Shown here piece after piece: positions 1-5,274 of a stretch of 5,274 bases of DNA. The DNA comes from Bacteroidales bacterium (GTDB lineage Bacteria; Bacteroidota; Bacteroidia; Bacteroidales; JALTDM01), in contig JALTEO010000415.1 of NCBI GenBank assembly GCA_027073875.1, positions 1-5,274 of the forward strand, written 5' to 3'. Every line of letters starts with the position of its first letter. Position 1 is the stretch's first letter. The notes under the pieces were generated by a model. It saw only the letters and a list, made by a program, of their open reading frames with translations, had not been told where the DNA came from and ran no database searches. The position numbers and the translations under genes are program-made.

Positions 1-563
1 AAAAGCCGGATTATATTATTATGCTTGGTGCCGGTGGCATTCCGGAGGGTAAGAATCTTGTTCGTTTATTTCATACGGCTGAAATGGCAAAAAAATATCC
101 CGATGCAAAAATTATTGTTTCGTTACCGGGCGATACGCTTGATAGTAATTCGTCAATCTCGTTAATGAAGCAAGAATTGGTTATTCGAGGTGTTGAGCCG
201 GATAGAGTTCGTATGGAAGCTGTCGGAAATAATACCCACAATGAGGTTTTGGAAATAAAAAAAATGATTCCGGATTCAACTTCTTGCCTTTTGATAGTAA
301 CAAGTCCGGAACATCTATACCGTTCGGTGAAGTGTTTTCAAAAAGAAGGATTTGTAAATATTGGTGGACATGCGGCATTTGAACGAACATTAGAAATAGA
401 TTTGCTTATGGGTAATGAATTGAAAGGAATTGATGAAGCCATTCCTGAAATAGGTGATAATATTCAGATTCGTTACCGGTTTTGGAACCATCTACAATTT
501 GAAGTAATCGTTTTTAGAGAATATGTTGCTATTGCTTACTATTGGCTAAAAGGATGGATTTAA
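1..563 (+). CDS. YdcF/ElyC-like DUF218 protein, 5'-truncated by window edge
   Basis: The reading frame is open from base 3 and stops with TAA at 561-563. The codons before the first ATG (21) read KPDYII and lead into the family's first strand, so the real start lies outside the window and M at 21 is internal. Visible DUF218 features are the glycine-rich loop after strand 1 (MLGAGGIPEG), a strand ending in SLPGD, a helix with ELVIRGVEPDRV, the conserved NNTHNEV segment, and the strand-plus-helix LLIVTSPEHLYRSVKCF. The C-terminal tail EYVAIAYYWLKGWI is also typical of the family. The E. coli relatives YdcF and ElyC (SanA-type) have been linked to envelope functions, but the reaction is not established, so no specific role is assigned. 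A membrane anchor, if present, would be in the missing N-terminus. The next gene is on the same strand after about 155 bp of repeat-rich DNA, so shared transcription is uncertain. Family assignment is fairly sure; function is unknown. Confidence 0.82.
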   Translation, partial: KPDYIIMLGAGGIPEGKNLVRLFHTAEMAKKYPDAKIIVSLPGDTLDSNSSISLMKQELVIRGVEPDRVRMEAVGNNTHNEVLEIKKMIPDSTSCLLIVTSPEHLYRSVKCFQKEGFVNIGGHAAFERTLEIDLLMGNELKGIDEAIPEIGDNIQIRYRFWNHLQFEVIVFREYVAIAYYWLKGWI

Positions 564-677
564 TTATCAATTACGAATTATCCCGAAGGGATGCCTTTGG
601 CACGAATGGATAATGTGGTAATTGAATAATTGAACAATTGAATTATGAACTTTCAACTTTACAAACTTTATGAACTT
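562..677. repeat. AT-rich degenerate tandem repeats with twin mini-hairpins
   Basis: The spacer between the DUF218 gene and the U32 gene is mostly repeats. Three 7-bp units of the form AATTAYS run from 562 to 582. Two perfect short hairpins then abut: TCCC-GAA-GGGA (581-591) and TGCC-TTT-GGCA (592-602). Three 8-bp units AATTGAAY run from 620 to 643, followed by degenerate ATGAACTTT/CAACTTT/ACAAACTTT units to 677. All of this is read directly from the sequence. Neither hairpin has a following T-run, so they are poor intrinsic terminators. From general familiarity, such AT-rich arrays occur between genes in Bacteroidota genomes, but I cannot name a family. The function is unknown. Confidence 0.6.
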
Positions 678-718
678 AAAAAATAAACAGATGAAAATTA
701 AAATGATAGGATTTGAAG

Positions 719-1957
719 ATGAAGCGAGATAGGTTTGAATTATTGGCTCCTGTAGGATCATTTGAGTCGTTAGCGGCGGCGATTCAGGCAGGTGCAAATG
801 GCATTTATTTTGGGGTAGAGCAATTAAATATGCGTGCCAAATCCTCTTACAATTTTACGCTGAACGATTTGGAAACGGTTGTCGCGACAGCACACAAGAA
901 TAATATAAAAGCGTATTTGACGGTTAATACTATTATCTACGACCATGAGATAAAACTAATGCAAACACTTGTAGATGAGGCAAAGAGAGTAGGAGTTGAT
1001 GCTATAATTGTTTCCGACCAAGCGGCTATGTTGTATGCTAAAAAGATTAAAATGCCGGTGCATATTTCTACGCAACTGAATGTATCTAATCTGGAAACGC
1101 TGCGGTTTTATTCCCAATATGCCGACACCATGGTTTTGGCTAGGGAATTATCGCTGAATCAGGTGAGATATTTGACGCAAAAAATTAAGGAAGAGCAGAT
1201 TACGGGACCATCGGGCGAGTTGGTGAAAGTAGAGATTTTTATTCACGGGGCGTTGTGTATGGCAATATCAGGGAAATGTTATTTGAGTCTGCACGAATTT
1301 AATTCTTCGGCAAACCGCGGTGCCTGTCAGCAGACTTGCCGGCGTAGTTATGATGTGACCGATAACGAAACGGGTTATCAGCTGACTGTTGACAACGAAT
1401 ATATTATGTCACCAAAGGATCTGGCAACATTCTTTTTCTTTGACCAAATAATTGATTCAGGAGCTACTGTGTTCAAAATTGAGGGTAGAGCCCGTTCTGC
1501 CGATTATGTCAAAAAAACGGTAGAGGTATATAATGATGTAATTAATACGGTAATTGCCGGTAAGTTTTCAAAAGAAAAGATTGTATTTTGGGAAAAAGGA
1601 CTGAAAACAGTTTACAATCGTGGCTTTTGGGACGGTTATTATTTGGGACGAAAAATGGGTGAGTGGAGTAAGGTATATGGTTCAAAGGCAACGCACCGGA
1701 AAACTTATATCGGACGAATTACCAATTATTTTAAGAAAATAGGTGTTGCTGAAATTACTGTTGATGCTGTTGGACTGAAAAAGAAAGACAAATTAATGAT
1801 TATCGGACCGACTACAGGCGTAGTAGAAACAGTAGCTTTAAAAATATTGGTAGATGATAAAGAAGTTGATACGGTGGAAACAGGTGTGAAATGTTCGTTG
1901 GCAGTACCTACACTTTTGCGACGGTCTGACAAGGTCTATAAAATTGAAAAAGTATAG
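719..1957 (+). CDS. trhP: U32-family tRNA uridine-34 hydroxylase, TrhP (YegQ/YrrO) type
   Basis: The protein has 412 residues from ATG 719. It opens with FELLAPVGSFESLAAAIQAG, the hallmark N-terminus of U32 proteins. Residues 172-190 match the full U32 signature (E-x-F-x2-G-A-L-C-x4-G-x-C-x-L-S). Cysteines 180, 187, 203 and 207 form the four-Cys set that holds an iron-sulfur cluster in studied U32 hydroxylases. A conserved SPKDLATF-to-FKIEGRARS block follows near 231-260. A small C-terminal domain (about 328-412) fits the U32_C domain of YegQ/YrrO. The length matches these proteins (E. coli YegQ about 450 aa) and not the longer RlhA or shorter UbiU/UbiV. TrhP hydroxylates U34 of certain tRNAs using prephenate as a precursor, in the cytoplasm. 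Older annotations call such proteins collagenase-like peptidases. TTG at 713 would add two residues, but ATG fits better, with AGGA 8 nt upstream. U32 family is very sure; the TrhP subtype is inferred. Confidence 0.9.
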   Translation: MKRDRFELLAPVGSFESLAAAIQAGANGIYFGVEQLNMRAKSSYNFTLNDLETVVATAHKNNIKAYLTVNTIIYDHEIKLMQTLVDEAKRVGVDAIIVSDQAAMLYAKKIKMPVHISTQLNVSNLETLRFYSQYADTMVLARELSLNQVRYLTQKIKEEQITGPSGELVKVEIFIHGALCMAISGKCYLSLHEFNSSANRGACQQTCRRSYDVTDNETGYQLTVDNEYIMSPKDLATFFFFDQIIDSGATVFKIEGRARSADYVKKTVEVYNDVINTVIAGKFSKEKIVFWEKGLKTVYNRGFWDGYYLGRKMGEWSKVYGSKATHRKTYIGRITNYFKKIGVAEITVDAVGLKKKDKLMIIGPTTGVVETVALKILVDDKEVDTVETGVKCSLAVPTLLRRSDKVYKIEKV

Positions 1958-1991
1958 GGGAGATGATTCCTCCTGATTAAAAATCGAAACA

Positions 1992-2265
1992 ATGAAATCA
2001 GATTATTTTTTTCGTGATTACAGGCAAGGTGATTACCGGCGACCATCGTCGTCTTTATTTGCATCATTTCGGTATTGCCAAAGAATTTCAGAGAAAAGGA
2101 TTTTCTAAACCACTGCTGGAAGAGTCATTGCAATTTGCCAAAAATACCGGATTATAAATTAAATTGGAAGTTCACAAAGATAATCCTGTTACCCGTTTGC
2201 TCTACGAAAAATATGACTTCAAATACCTTGGTGATTATTTAGTGTATGTTATTCGAGCATATTAA
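1992..2265 (+). pseudogene. Decayed GNAT N-acetyltransferase remnant
   Basis: No intact reading frame covers this stretch, but both ends of a GNAT enzyme are recognisable. From ATG 1992 one frame reads MKSDYFFRDYRQGDY, a typical GNAT N-terminus, then degenerates and stops. The acetyl-CoA-binding half is in another frame from about 2041: LYLHHFGIAKEFQRKGF (motif A, with QRKGFS where Q/R-x-x-G-x-G/A is expected), LLEESLQFAKNTGL, a TAA stop at 2155-2157, then KLEVHKDNPVTRLLYEKYDF and a terminal stop at 2263-2265. Only about 90 codons remain where the family has about 150, so roughly 50 codons of the middle are gone and the frame has shifted. An 11/12 direct repeat (2014-2025 and 2029-2040) lies near the junction. 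The pseudogene begins 34 nt after trhP. It probably makes no functional enzyme; its original substrate cannot be told. Confidence 0.8.
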
Positions 2266-2343
2266 TTCTTTGTTTAAATTTAAAAATACTTTTCTATTCG
2301 GAACAACTTTTGTATAAAAAATGTAATTTTACCTAAAATTTAT

Positions 2344-3078
2344 ATGATGCGATCCAAAATATTTCTTTCCATTTTTTTTAGTGTATTTCTTTTTGTGTCA
2401 TCGCAAGCACAGGATGAAGTTACATTTAAGGCAAAAGACGGTTTAACGGTTTATGCTACCGAATATATAGTTAATAAAGACAAACCGTATATTTTGTTAT
2501 TCCATCAGGCAGGTTACAGCAAGGGAGAATATAGAGAGATTGCTCCCAAATTATTGAAACTCGGCTATAATTGTCTTGCTGTGGATTTACGCTCCGGTGG
2601 GGATGTTAATTTTGTTCCCAATGAAACGGCATCAGAAGCCAGAAAACTAAATTTTTTAACCTCTTATCTTGATGCCAAGCAAGATATTGAAGCGGCTATT
2701 GATTATATTTGCAATAAAAGTAATCAACCGGTTATTTTGTTCGGGAGTTCTTATTCTGCTTCGCTTGTCCTTTTAATAGGCAAAACAAATGAACATGTCA
2801 AAGCGATTATTGCATTTAGCCCGGGTGAATATTTAAAACCTGATGTAAATATGGCACTTGCCGTAGAGCATACGAAGAAACCTGTTTTTGCTGCTTGTTC
2901 GCAACGGGAGTTTGTATATGTAGATGAGATGCTTAAAGGAATAAGTCCAAGCTATAAAACAATTTTTAAACCGCAAGATAGTCCGGGAACACATGGTGCC
3001 AAAGCATTATGGAGCAGTTGTAAAGCTTCCAATGAATATTGGCTGGCATTATACTTGTTTTTTAAGAAATTAAAATAG
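2344..3078 (+). CDS. Exported alpha/beta-hydrolase family protein
   Basis: The 244-residue protein starts at tandem ATGs (2344 and 2347); either could be used. Residues 1-22 form a signal peptide: basic MMRSK, a hydrophobic stretch, then SSQA as a likely signal peptidase I site. No lipobox Cys is present, so a periplasmic or secreted product is expected. The hydrolase fold shows as strand ILLFHQAGYSKGEY (50-63), LGYNCLAVDLRSGG (73-86, strand plus loop), the nucleophile elbow GSSYS (134-138) with Ser136, and a C-terminal GTHG with His217 as the catalytic base. The elbow is G-x-S-x-S instead of the usual G-x-S-x-G. The acid residue is unclear; Glu189 in SQRE or Asp194 are candidates. It resembles small dienelactone-hydrolase or BAAT-like esterases, but the substrate is unknown. 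It is preceded by an AT-rich gap and the GNAT remnant, so it is probably transcribed alone. Fold is confident, specificity is not. Confidence 0.85.
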   Translation: MMRSKIFLSIFFSVFLFVSSQAQDEVTFKAKDGLTVYATEYIVNKDKPYILLFHQAGYSKGEYREIAPKLLKLGYNCLAVDLRSGGDVNFVPNETASEARKLNFLTSYLDAKQDIEAAIDYICNKSNQPVILFGSSYSASLVLLIGKTNEHVKAIIAFSPGEYLKPDVNMALAVEHTKKPVFAACSQREFVYVDEMLKGISPSYKTIFKPQDSPGTHGAKALWSSCKASNEYWLALYLFFKKLK

Positions 3079-3182
3079 AACTCCCCCTTAACCCGCTTTA
3101 TTCAAACAAGAATGGAATGAATTGTGTGAATGTGCAATGGATAGTGGGATGAAAAAGTGGGAAACCCTTCCGAAAAGAAAAG

Positions 3183-3264
3183 CGTCATCCTGAACTTGTT
3201 TCAGGATCTATAGATTTCGGAACCCCCGAAACAAGTTTTGAGGACAGGCGAGTTCGGAATGACG
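3183..3264. repeat. Imperfect palindromic intergenic repeat (REP/MITE-like)
   Basis: The ends are inverted: CGTCATCCTGA (3183-3193) faces TCGGAATGACG (3254-3264), matching at 9 of 11 positions. Inside, AACTTGTTTC (3193-3202) is exactly complementary to GAAACAAGTT (3228-3237), and CCTGA/TCAGG (3189-3205) can form its own small hairpin. The element can therefore fold as one long imperfect stem or as nested hairpins. The core TCATCCTGAACTTGTTTCAG is a motif I recall as a dispersed intergenic repeat in various bacterial genomes. Such short palindromes are often moved by REP-associated IS200-like transposases or are MITE derivatives. No transposase gene is present here. No clear target-site duplication was seen. 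Confidence 0.65.
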
Positions 3265-3354
3265 AAAGTGTAGGAAAGTTTGGGATAGAAAATCAGAAGT
3301 TTTGCAAAGGTCTTATTTTGTGAATTTTCTGGACTAGGATAAAATTGCTGTTAG

Positions 3355-3389
3355 AAAAAAAGGGCTACTCATTTGAGTAGCCCTTTTTT
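3355..3389 (-). terminator. Intrinsic (bidirectional) terminator of the thrS-infC-rpmI-rplT operon
   Basis: GGGCTACTC (3362-3370) pairs perfectly with GAGTAGCCC (3375-3383) across an ATTT loop. Seven A's (3355-3361) lie on one side and six T's (3384-3389) on the other. Read on the minus strand this is a GC-rich stem followed by seven U's, starting about 20 nt after the rplT stop, so it ends the ribosomal-protein operon. The symmetry allows it to stop plus-strand transcripts from the hydrolase gene about 280 bp upstream as well. Confidence 0.93.
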
Positions 3390-3410
3390 ATGCTATTATT
3401 TTTCAGGTTG

Positions 3411-3764
3411 TTATTTTACTTTCTTAACCTGCTCCACTATCTTTTTGAACGCATCCGGATTGTTCATTGCCAAGTCGGCAAGAACTTTACGGTTCAATTC
3501 AAGTCCTGCTTTGTGAACTTTTCCCATAAAAACGGAATAAGATAATCCGTATGGGCGTACAGCAGCATTGATTCTTTGAATCCATAACCTGCGGAAATCG
3601 CGTTTTTTTAGTTTTCGTCCTGTGTAAGCATATTCCAATGCTTTTTCGTGTGCGTTTTTAGCAACAGTCCACACATTTTTTCTGGCTAAAAAATAGCCCT
3701 TTGTCTGCTTCAGGATTTTTTTCCTTTTGTTTCGCGAAGCGACATGATTTACTGATCTTGGCAT
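3411..3764 (-). CDS. rplT: 50S ribosomal protein L20 (bL20)
   Basis: The 117-residue basic protein has the normal L20 length and begins MPRSVNHVASRNKRKKIL. The long N-terminal helix that reaches into 23S rRNA shows as KQTKGYFLARKNVWTVAKNA. Residues 54-70 (KRDFRRLWIQRINAAVR) match the L20 signature exactly. The globular C-terminal half (about 71-117) reads GLSYSVFMGKVHKAGLELNRKVLADLA. L20 is an early 50S assembly protein, and in E. coli and B. subtilis it is also a translational regulator of its operon. It is the last gene of the minus-strand operon. The gap after rpmI is 84 nt, longer than the other gaps here, with no SD-like motif before the ATG, only A/T-rich sequence as is normal in Bacteroidota. 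I could not show an L20-binding structure in that gap. Confidence 0.98.
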   Translation of the reverse strand: MPRSVNHVASRNKRKKILKQTKGYFLARKNVWTVAKNAHEKALEYAYTGRKLKKRDFRRLWIQRINAAVRPYGLSYSVFMGKVHKAGLELNRKVLADLAMNNPDAFKKIVEQVKKVK

Positions 3765-3848
3765 AATTTTAAATTTTTTGAATCAAAAGCGTTTTCCCAA
3801 TCTAATGAAAAAAACTTACCTGGCTCGTGATTCGGTTAAACATTGATT

Positions 3849-4046
3849 TTACTTTAAGGCTAACAACCGTTTGACACTATCCAGATTTGACTTATGAACA
3901 ATGCTGAAATGGGTTAGATTTCGTTTTTGTTTTTTTGTCTTTTTTGTCAGGATGTGACTTTTATAGGCATGTTTCCTTTTGATTTTTCCACTACCGGTTA
4001 CATGAAATCTTTTCTTGGCTCCGGCATTTGTTTTCATTTTAGGCAT
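3849..4046 (-). CDS. rpmI: 50S ribosomal protein L35 (bL35)
   Basis: The 65-residue, very basic protein has the standard L35 length. It opens with MPKMKTNAGAKKRFHVTGSG, which contains the L35 signature, followed by KIKRKHAYKSHILTKKTKKQKRN and a C-terminal VKRLLAL. L35 binds 23S rRNA in the large subunit. The gene starts 26 nt after the infC stop and precedes rplT, the order conserved across many bacteria. The leader before the ATG is A-rich with no SD motif, in contrast to infC just upstream. Confidence 0.98.
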   Translation of the reverse strand: MPKMKTNAGAKKRFHVTGSGKIKRKHAYKSHILTKKTKKQKRNLTHFSIVHKSNLDSVKRLLALK

Positions 4047-4072
4047 TTTACTTGGTTTTTATATTTAAAAAT

Positions 4073-4636
4073 TTATTTCGATTTTTTTGATTTAGGAGAC
4101 AAAACAAGTGTCATTCGCTTTCCTTCCAACTTCGGAAGCGATTCAACTTTGGCATATTCTTCTAAGTCTTGTGCCAGTTGCAATAACAATATTTCGCCTT
4201 TTTGTTTATACATTATTGTTCTTCCTCTAAAGAAAATAGTCGCTTTCACTTTACAATTATCCTGTAAAAAGTTGATGGCATGTTTCAATTTGAATTGATA
4301 ATCATGGTCATCGGTATTTGGACCAAATCGAATTTCTTTAACAACAACTTTTGTCGTGTTCGCTTTGTTTTCTTTCTCTTTCTTTTTCTTTTGATAAAGA
4401 AATTTCTGATAGTCCGTAATCTTACAAACAGGTGGATTGGCTTTCGGTGATATTTCAACTAAATCCAAACCCATTTCGTTGGCTAATTCCAATGCTTCCC
4501 GCAATTCCATCACTTTAGGTTCCACATTGTCTCCGACAACTCGTAAAATAGGTGCCGTAATATACTCGTTAATACGATGTTCCGGCTCTGTTTTACGCCT
4601 GTTGTAATTTCTTCTGTGAAATGGTTTTTTTGCTAT
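4073..4636 (-). CDS. infC: Translation initiation factor IF-3, with ATA start codon
   Basis: With ATA at 4636-4634 as start, the product has 187 residues and opens MAKKPFHRRNYNRRK. The conserved N-domain follows: EHRINEYI (19-26), LRVVGDNVEPKVM (31-43), GLDLVEISPKANPPVCKITDYQKFLY (56-81). Next come a lysine-rich linker (83-96) and the C-domain: KEIRFGPNTDDHDYQFKLKHA (100-120), then FFRGRTIMYKQKGE (135-148). IF3 binds the 30S subunit, checks the start codon and prevents early 50S joining. No ATG exists upstream of the conserved core. The first ordinary start, GTG 4525, would remove 37 residues including RINEYI. ATA has a GGAGG 8 nt upstream, which decides the start. thrS ends 15 nt before and in the same frame. 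IF3 identity is certain; the ATA start is inferred. By analogy with E. coli infC (AUU), autoregulation by IF3 is likely. Confidence 0.95.
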   Translation of the reverse strand: MAKKPFHRRNYNRRKTEPEHRINEYITAPILRVVGDNVEPKVMELREALELANEMGLDLVEISPKANPPVCKITDYQKFLYQKKKKEKENKANTTKVVVKEIRFGPNTDDHDYQFKLKHAINFLQDNCKVKATIFFRGRTIMYKQKGEILLLQLAQDLEEYAKVESLPKLEGKRMTLVLSPKSKKSK

Positions 4637-4644
4637 TTTTTTGT

Positions 4645-4649
4645 CCTCC
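4645..4649 (-). promoter_or_regulatory. Strong Shine-Dalgarno of infC
   Basis: On the minus strand the sequence is GGAGG, followed by eight bases (ACAAAAAA) and the ATA start. It lies 2 nt after the thrS stop codon (4654-4652). It is the only consensus SD seen before any gene here; rpmI and rplT have plain A/T-rich leaders. In Bacteroidota the anti-SD of 16S rRNA is largely sequestered and SD motifs are rare, so this one is likely functional and selective. Confidence 0.8.
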
Positions 4650-4651
4650 GT

Positions 4652-5274
4652 TTATTTAGTTAATACTTGTTTTTCATTAATTGGTGATAACATTTGGTCA
4701 ATTTCGTCATTAATCATCTTTGTAAATTCTTCTACTGTAAAAGTTCCTTTATCGCCTTCTTTATGTTTCCGAACGGATATGGTATTTGAACTGACCTCTT
4801 TTTCACCAAGGATAATCAAATAAGGGATTTTCTTTAATTCATTGTCCCTGATTTTTTTACCAATTTTTTCAGAACGCTCGTCAATGAAGGTGCGAATTTC
4901 GTTATTTTTTAGTAACTGACAAATTTTTTCAGCATAATCTTGATATTTTTCGCTTATCGGCAGGATTACGGCTTGGTCGGGAACCAACCACAGCGGGAAC
5001 TCTCCGGCAGTATTTTCAATCAATACGGCAACAAATCGTTCCATAGAACCGAACGGAGCACGGTGAATCATCACCGGACGATGTTTTTGACTGTCGTCGC
5101 CAATATATTCCAACTCAAAGCGTTCGGGTAGATTGTAATCAACTTGAATGGTGCCGAGTTGCCATTTTCTGCCCAGTGCGTCTTTTACCATAAAATCCAG
5201 CTTAGGACCGTAGAATGCGGCTTCGCCGGTTTCAACTATTGTGTTCAGTCCTTTTTCTTCGGTGGCTTCAATAA
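4652..5274 (-). CDS. thrS: Threonyl-tRNA synthetase, C-terminal part (5' end beyond window)
   Basis: The frame is open from the right edge to TAA at 4654-4652, giving 206 visible residues, about a third of a normal ThrRS (about 640 aa). The end of the class II catalytic core is present: GEAAFYGPKLDFMVKDALGR, then WQLGTIQVDYNLPERF, then motif 3 as HRAPFGSMERF (about 5065-5033). By comparison with E. coli, the His of this motif (5065-5063) corresponds to zinc ligand H511 and its second Arg (5038-5036) to R520. The anticodon-binding domain follows from FPLWLVPDQAVILPISEKY to the C-terminus, with FIDERSEKIGKKIRDNE and PYLIILGEKEV. The enzyme charges tRNA-Thr in the cytoplasm. It is upstream of infC, rpmI and rplT on the same strand, so cotranscription is expected. 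Any T-box or leader control would be outside the window. Confidence 0.98.
   Translation of the reverse strand, partial: IEATEEKGLNTIVETGEAAFYGPKLDFMVKDALGRKWQLGTIQVDYNLPERFELEYIGDDSQKHRPVMIHRAPFGSMERFVAVLIENTAGEFPLWLVPDQAVILPISEKYQDYAEKICQLLKNNEIRTFIDERSEKIGKKIRDNELKKIPYLIILGEKEVSSNTISVRKHKEGDKGTFTVEEFTKMINDEIDQMLSPINEKQVLTK

Larger units (their letters stand above)
3079..3410. other. Convergent intergenic spacer
   Basis: These 332 bases lie between the ends of the hydrolase gene (+) and rplT (-), so both neighbours run into the spacer. No open frame with coding character was seen on either strand. It holds the 82-bp inverted-repeat element at 3183-3264 and the terminator at 3355-3389. Bases 3079-3182 and 3265-3354 show nothing recognisable. 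Confidence 0.7.

Noticed and set aside
581..602. The twin hairpins as a terminator of the DUF218 gene
   Set aside because: The stems are only 4 bp each and no T-run follows on either strand.
691..732. A 13-codon frame starting at ATG 691 and overlapping the trhP start
   Set aside because: It is short, has no recognisable content and no SD. It could be a coupling leader peptide, but nothing in the sequence supports that.
567..797. A 76-codon minus-strand frame over the repeat spacer and the trhP start
   Set aside because: It is composed of translated AT-rich repeats and the antisense of trhP, with no family resemblance.
2269..2331. Possible Bacteroidota promoter parts before the hydrolase gene: TTTG 2269-2272 with TACTTTTC 2287-2294, and TTTG 2309-2312 with TAATTTTA 2324-2331
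   Set aside because: The two boxes are only 14 and 11 nt apart, shorter than the usual spacing for TTTG and TAnnTTTG. Such matches are expected by chance in AT-rich DNA.
3765..3848. An L20-binding leader structure in the rpmI-rplT gap
   Set aside because: The gap is long enough and contains short complementary words (GAAUCA and UGAUUC in the mRNA). There is no strong stem or pseudoknot I can defend by eye.
3927..4298. A 123-codon plus-strand frame opposite rpmI and infC
   Set aside because: It is antisense to two certain genes. Its Phe/Lys/Cys-rich content is the mirror of their Lys-rich codons.
4073..4525. IF3 starting at GTG 4525 (150 residues)
   Set aside because: The frame is open upstream and encodes the conserved RINEYI and LRVVGDN segments, so this start would cut off part of the N-domain. 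That GTG is the Val of the conserved DNVEPK segment.

Overview
The window is AT-rich and looks like ordinary chromosomal DNA of a member of the Bacteroidota, probably Bacteroidales-like. The evidence is threefold. The protein flavours fit: the DUF218 protein, IF3 and L35 all read like their Bacteroidota versions. Most starts follow A/T-rich sequence with no Shine-Dalgarno (SD) motif. The intergenic regions carry degenerate AT-rich repeats. The phylum is inferred from protein character, as there is no rRNA here.

Layout. Bases 1-563 (+) are the 3' part of a YdcF/ElyC-like DUF218 gene. A repeat-rich spacer follows (about 562-677), with short tandem AT units and two abutting perfect mini-hairpins. 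Bases 719-1957 (+) encode a U32-family protein with the complete family signature and four clustered cysteines, best read as the tRNA uridine-34 hydroxylase TrhP (YegQ/YrrO type). Bases 1992-2265 (+) are a decayed GNAT acetyltransferase: its N-terminus and acetyl-CoA-binding half lie in different frames, the middle is missing, and the second half has an in-frame stop. Bases 2344-3078 (+) encode an exported alpha/beta hydrolase. A 332-bp convergent spacer (3079-3410) holds an 82-bp imperfect inverted-repeat element and a strong bidirectional terminator.

From the right edge leftward, the minus strand carries thrS (3' part), infC, rpmI and rplT, ending at the terminator at 3355-3389. This is the classic threonyl-tRNA synthetase / IF3 / L35 / L20 operon, in the same order as in E. 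coli, and it makes translation-initiation and 50S components together.

The most notable point is the start of infC. No ATG, GTG or TTG gives a full-length IF3. The only start that restores the conserved N-terminus is an ATA codon at 4636-4634, preceded at 8 nt by a perfect GGAGG. AUA is a non-canonical start that IF3 would be expected to reject, so this resembles the AUU autoregulatory start of E. coli infC. The strong SD is unusual for Bacteroidota. infC is also in the same frame as thrS, separated by one stop codon and 15 nt. I found no phage, CRISPR, insertion sequence or other undescribed multigene system.
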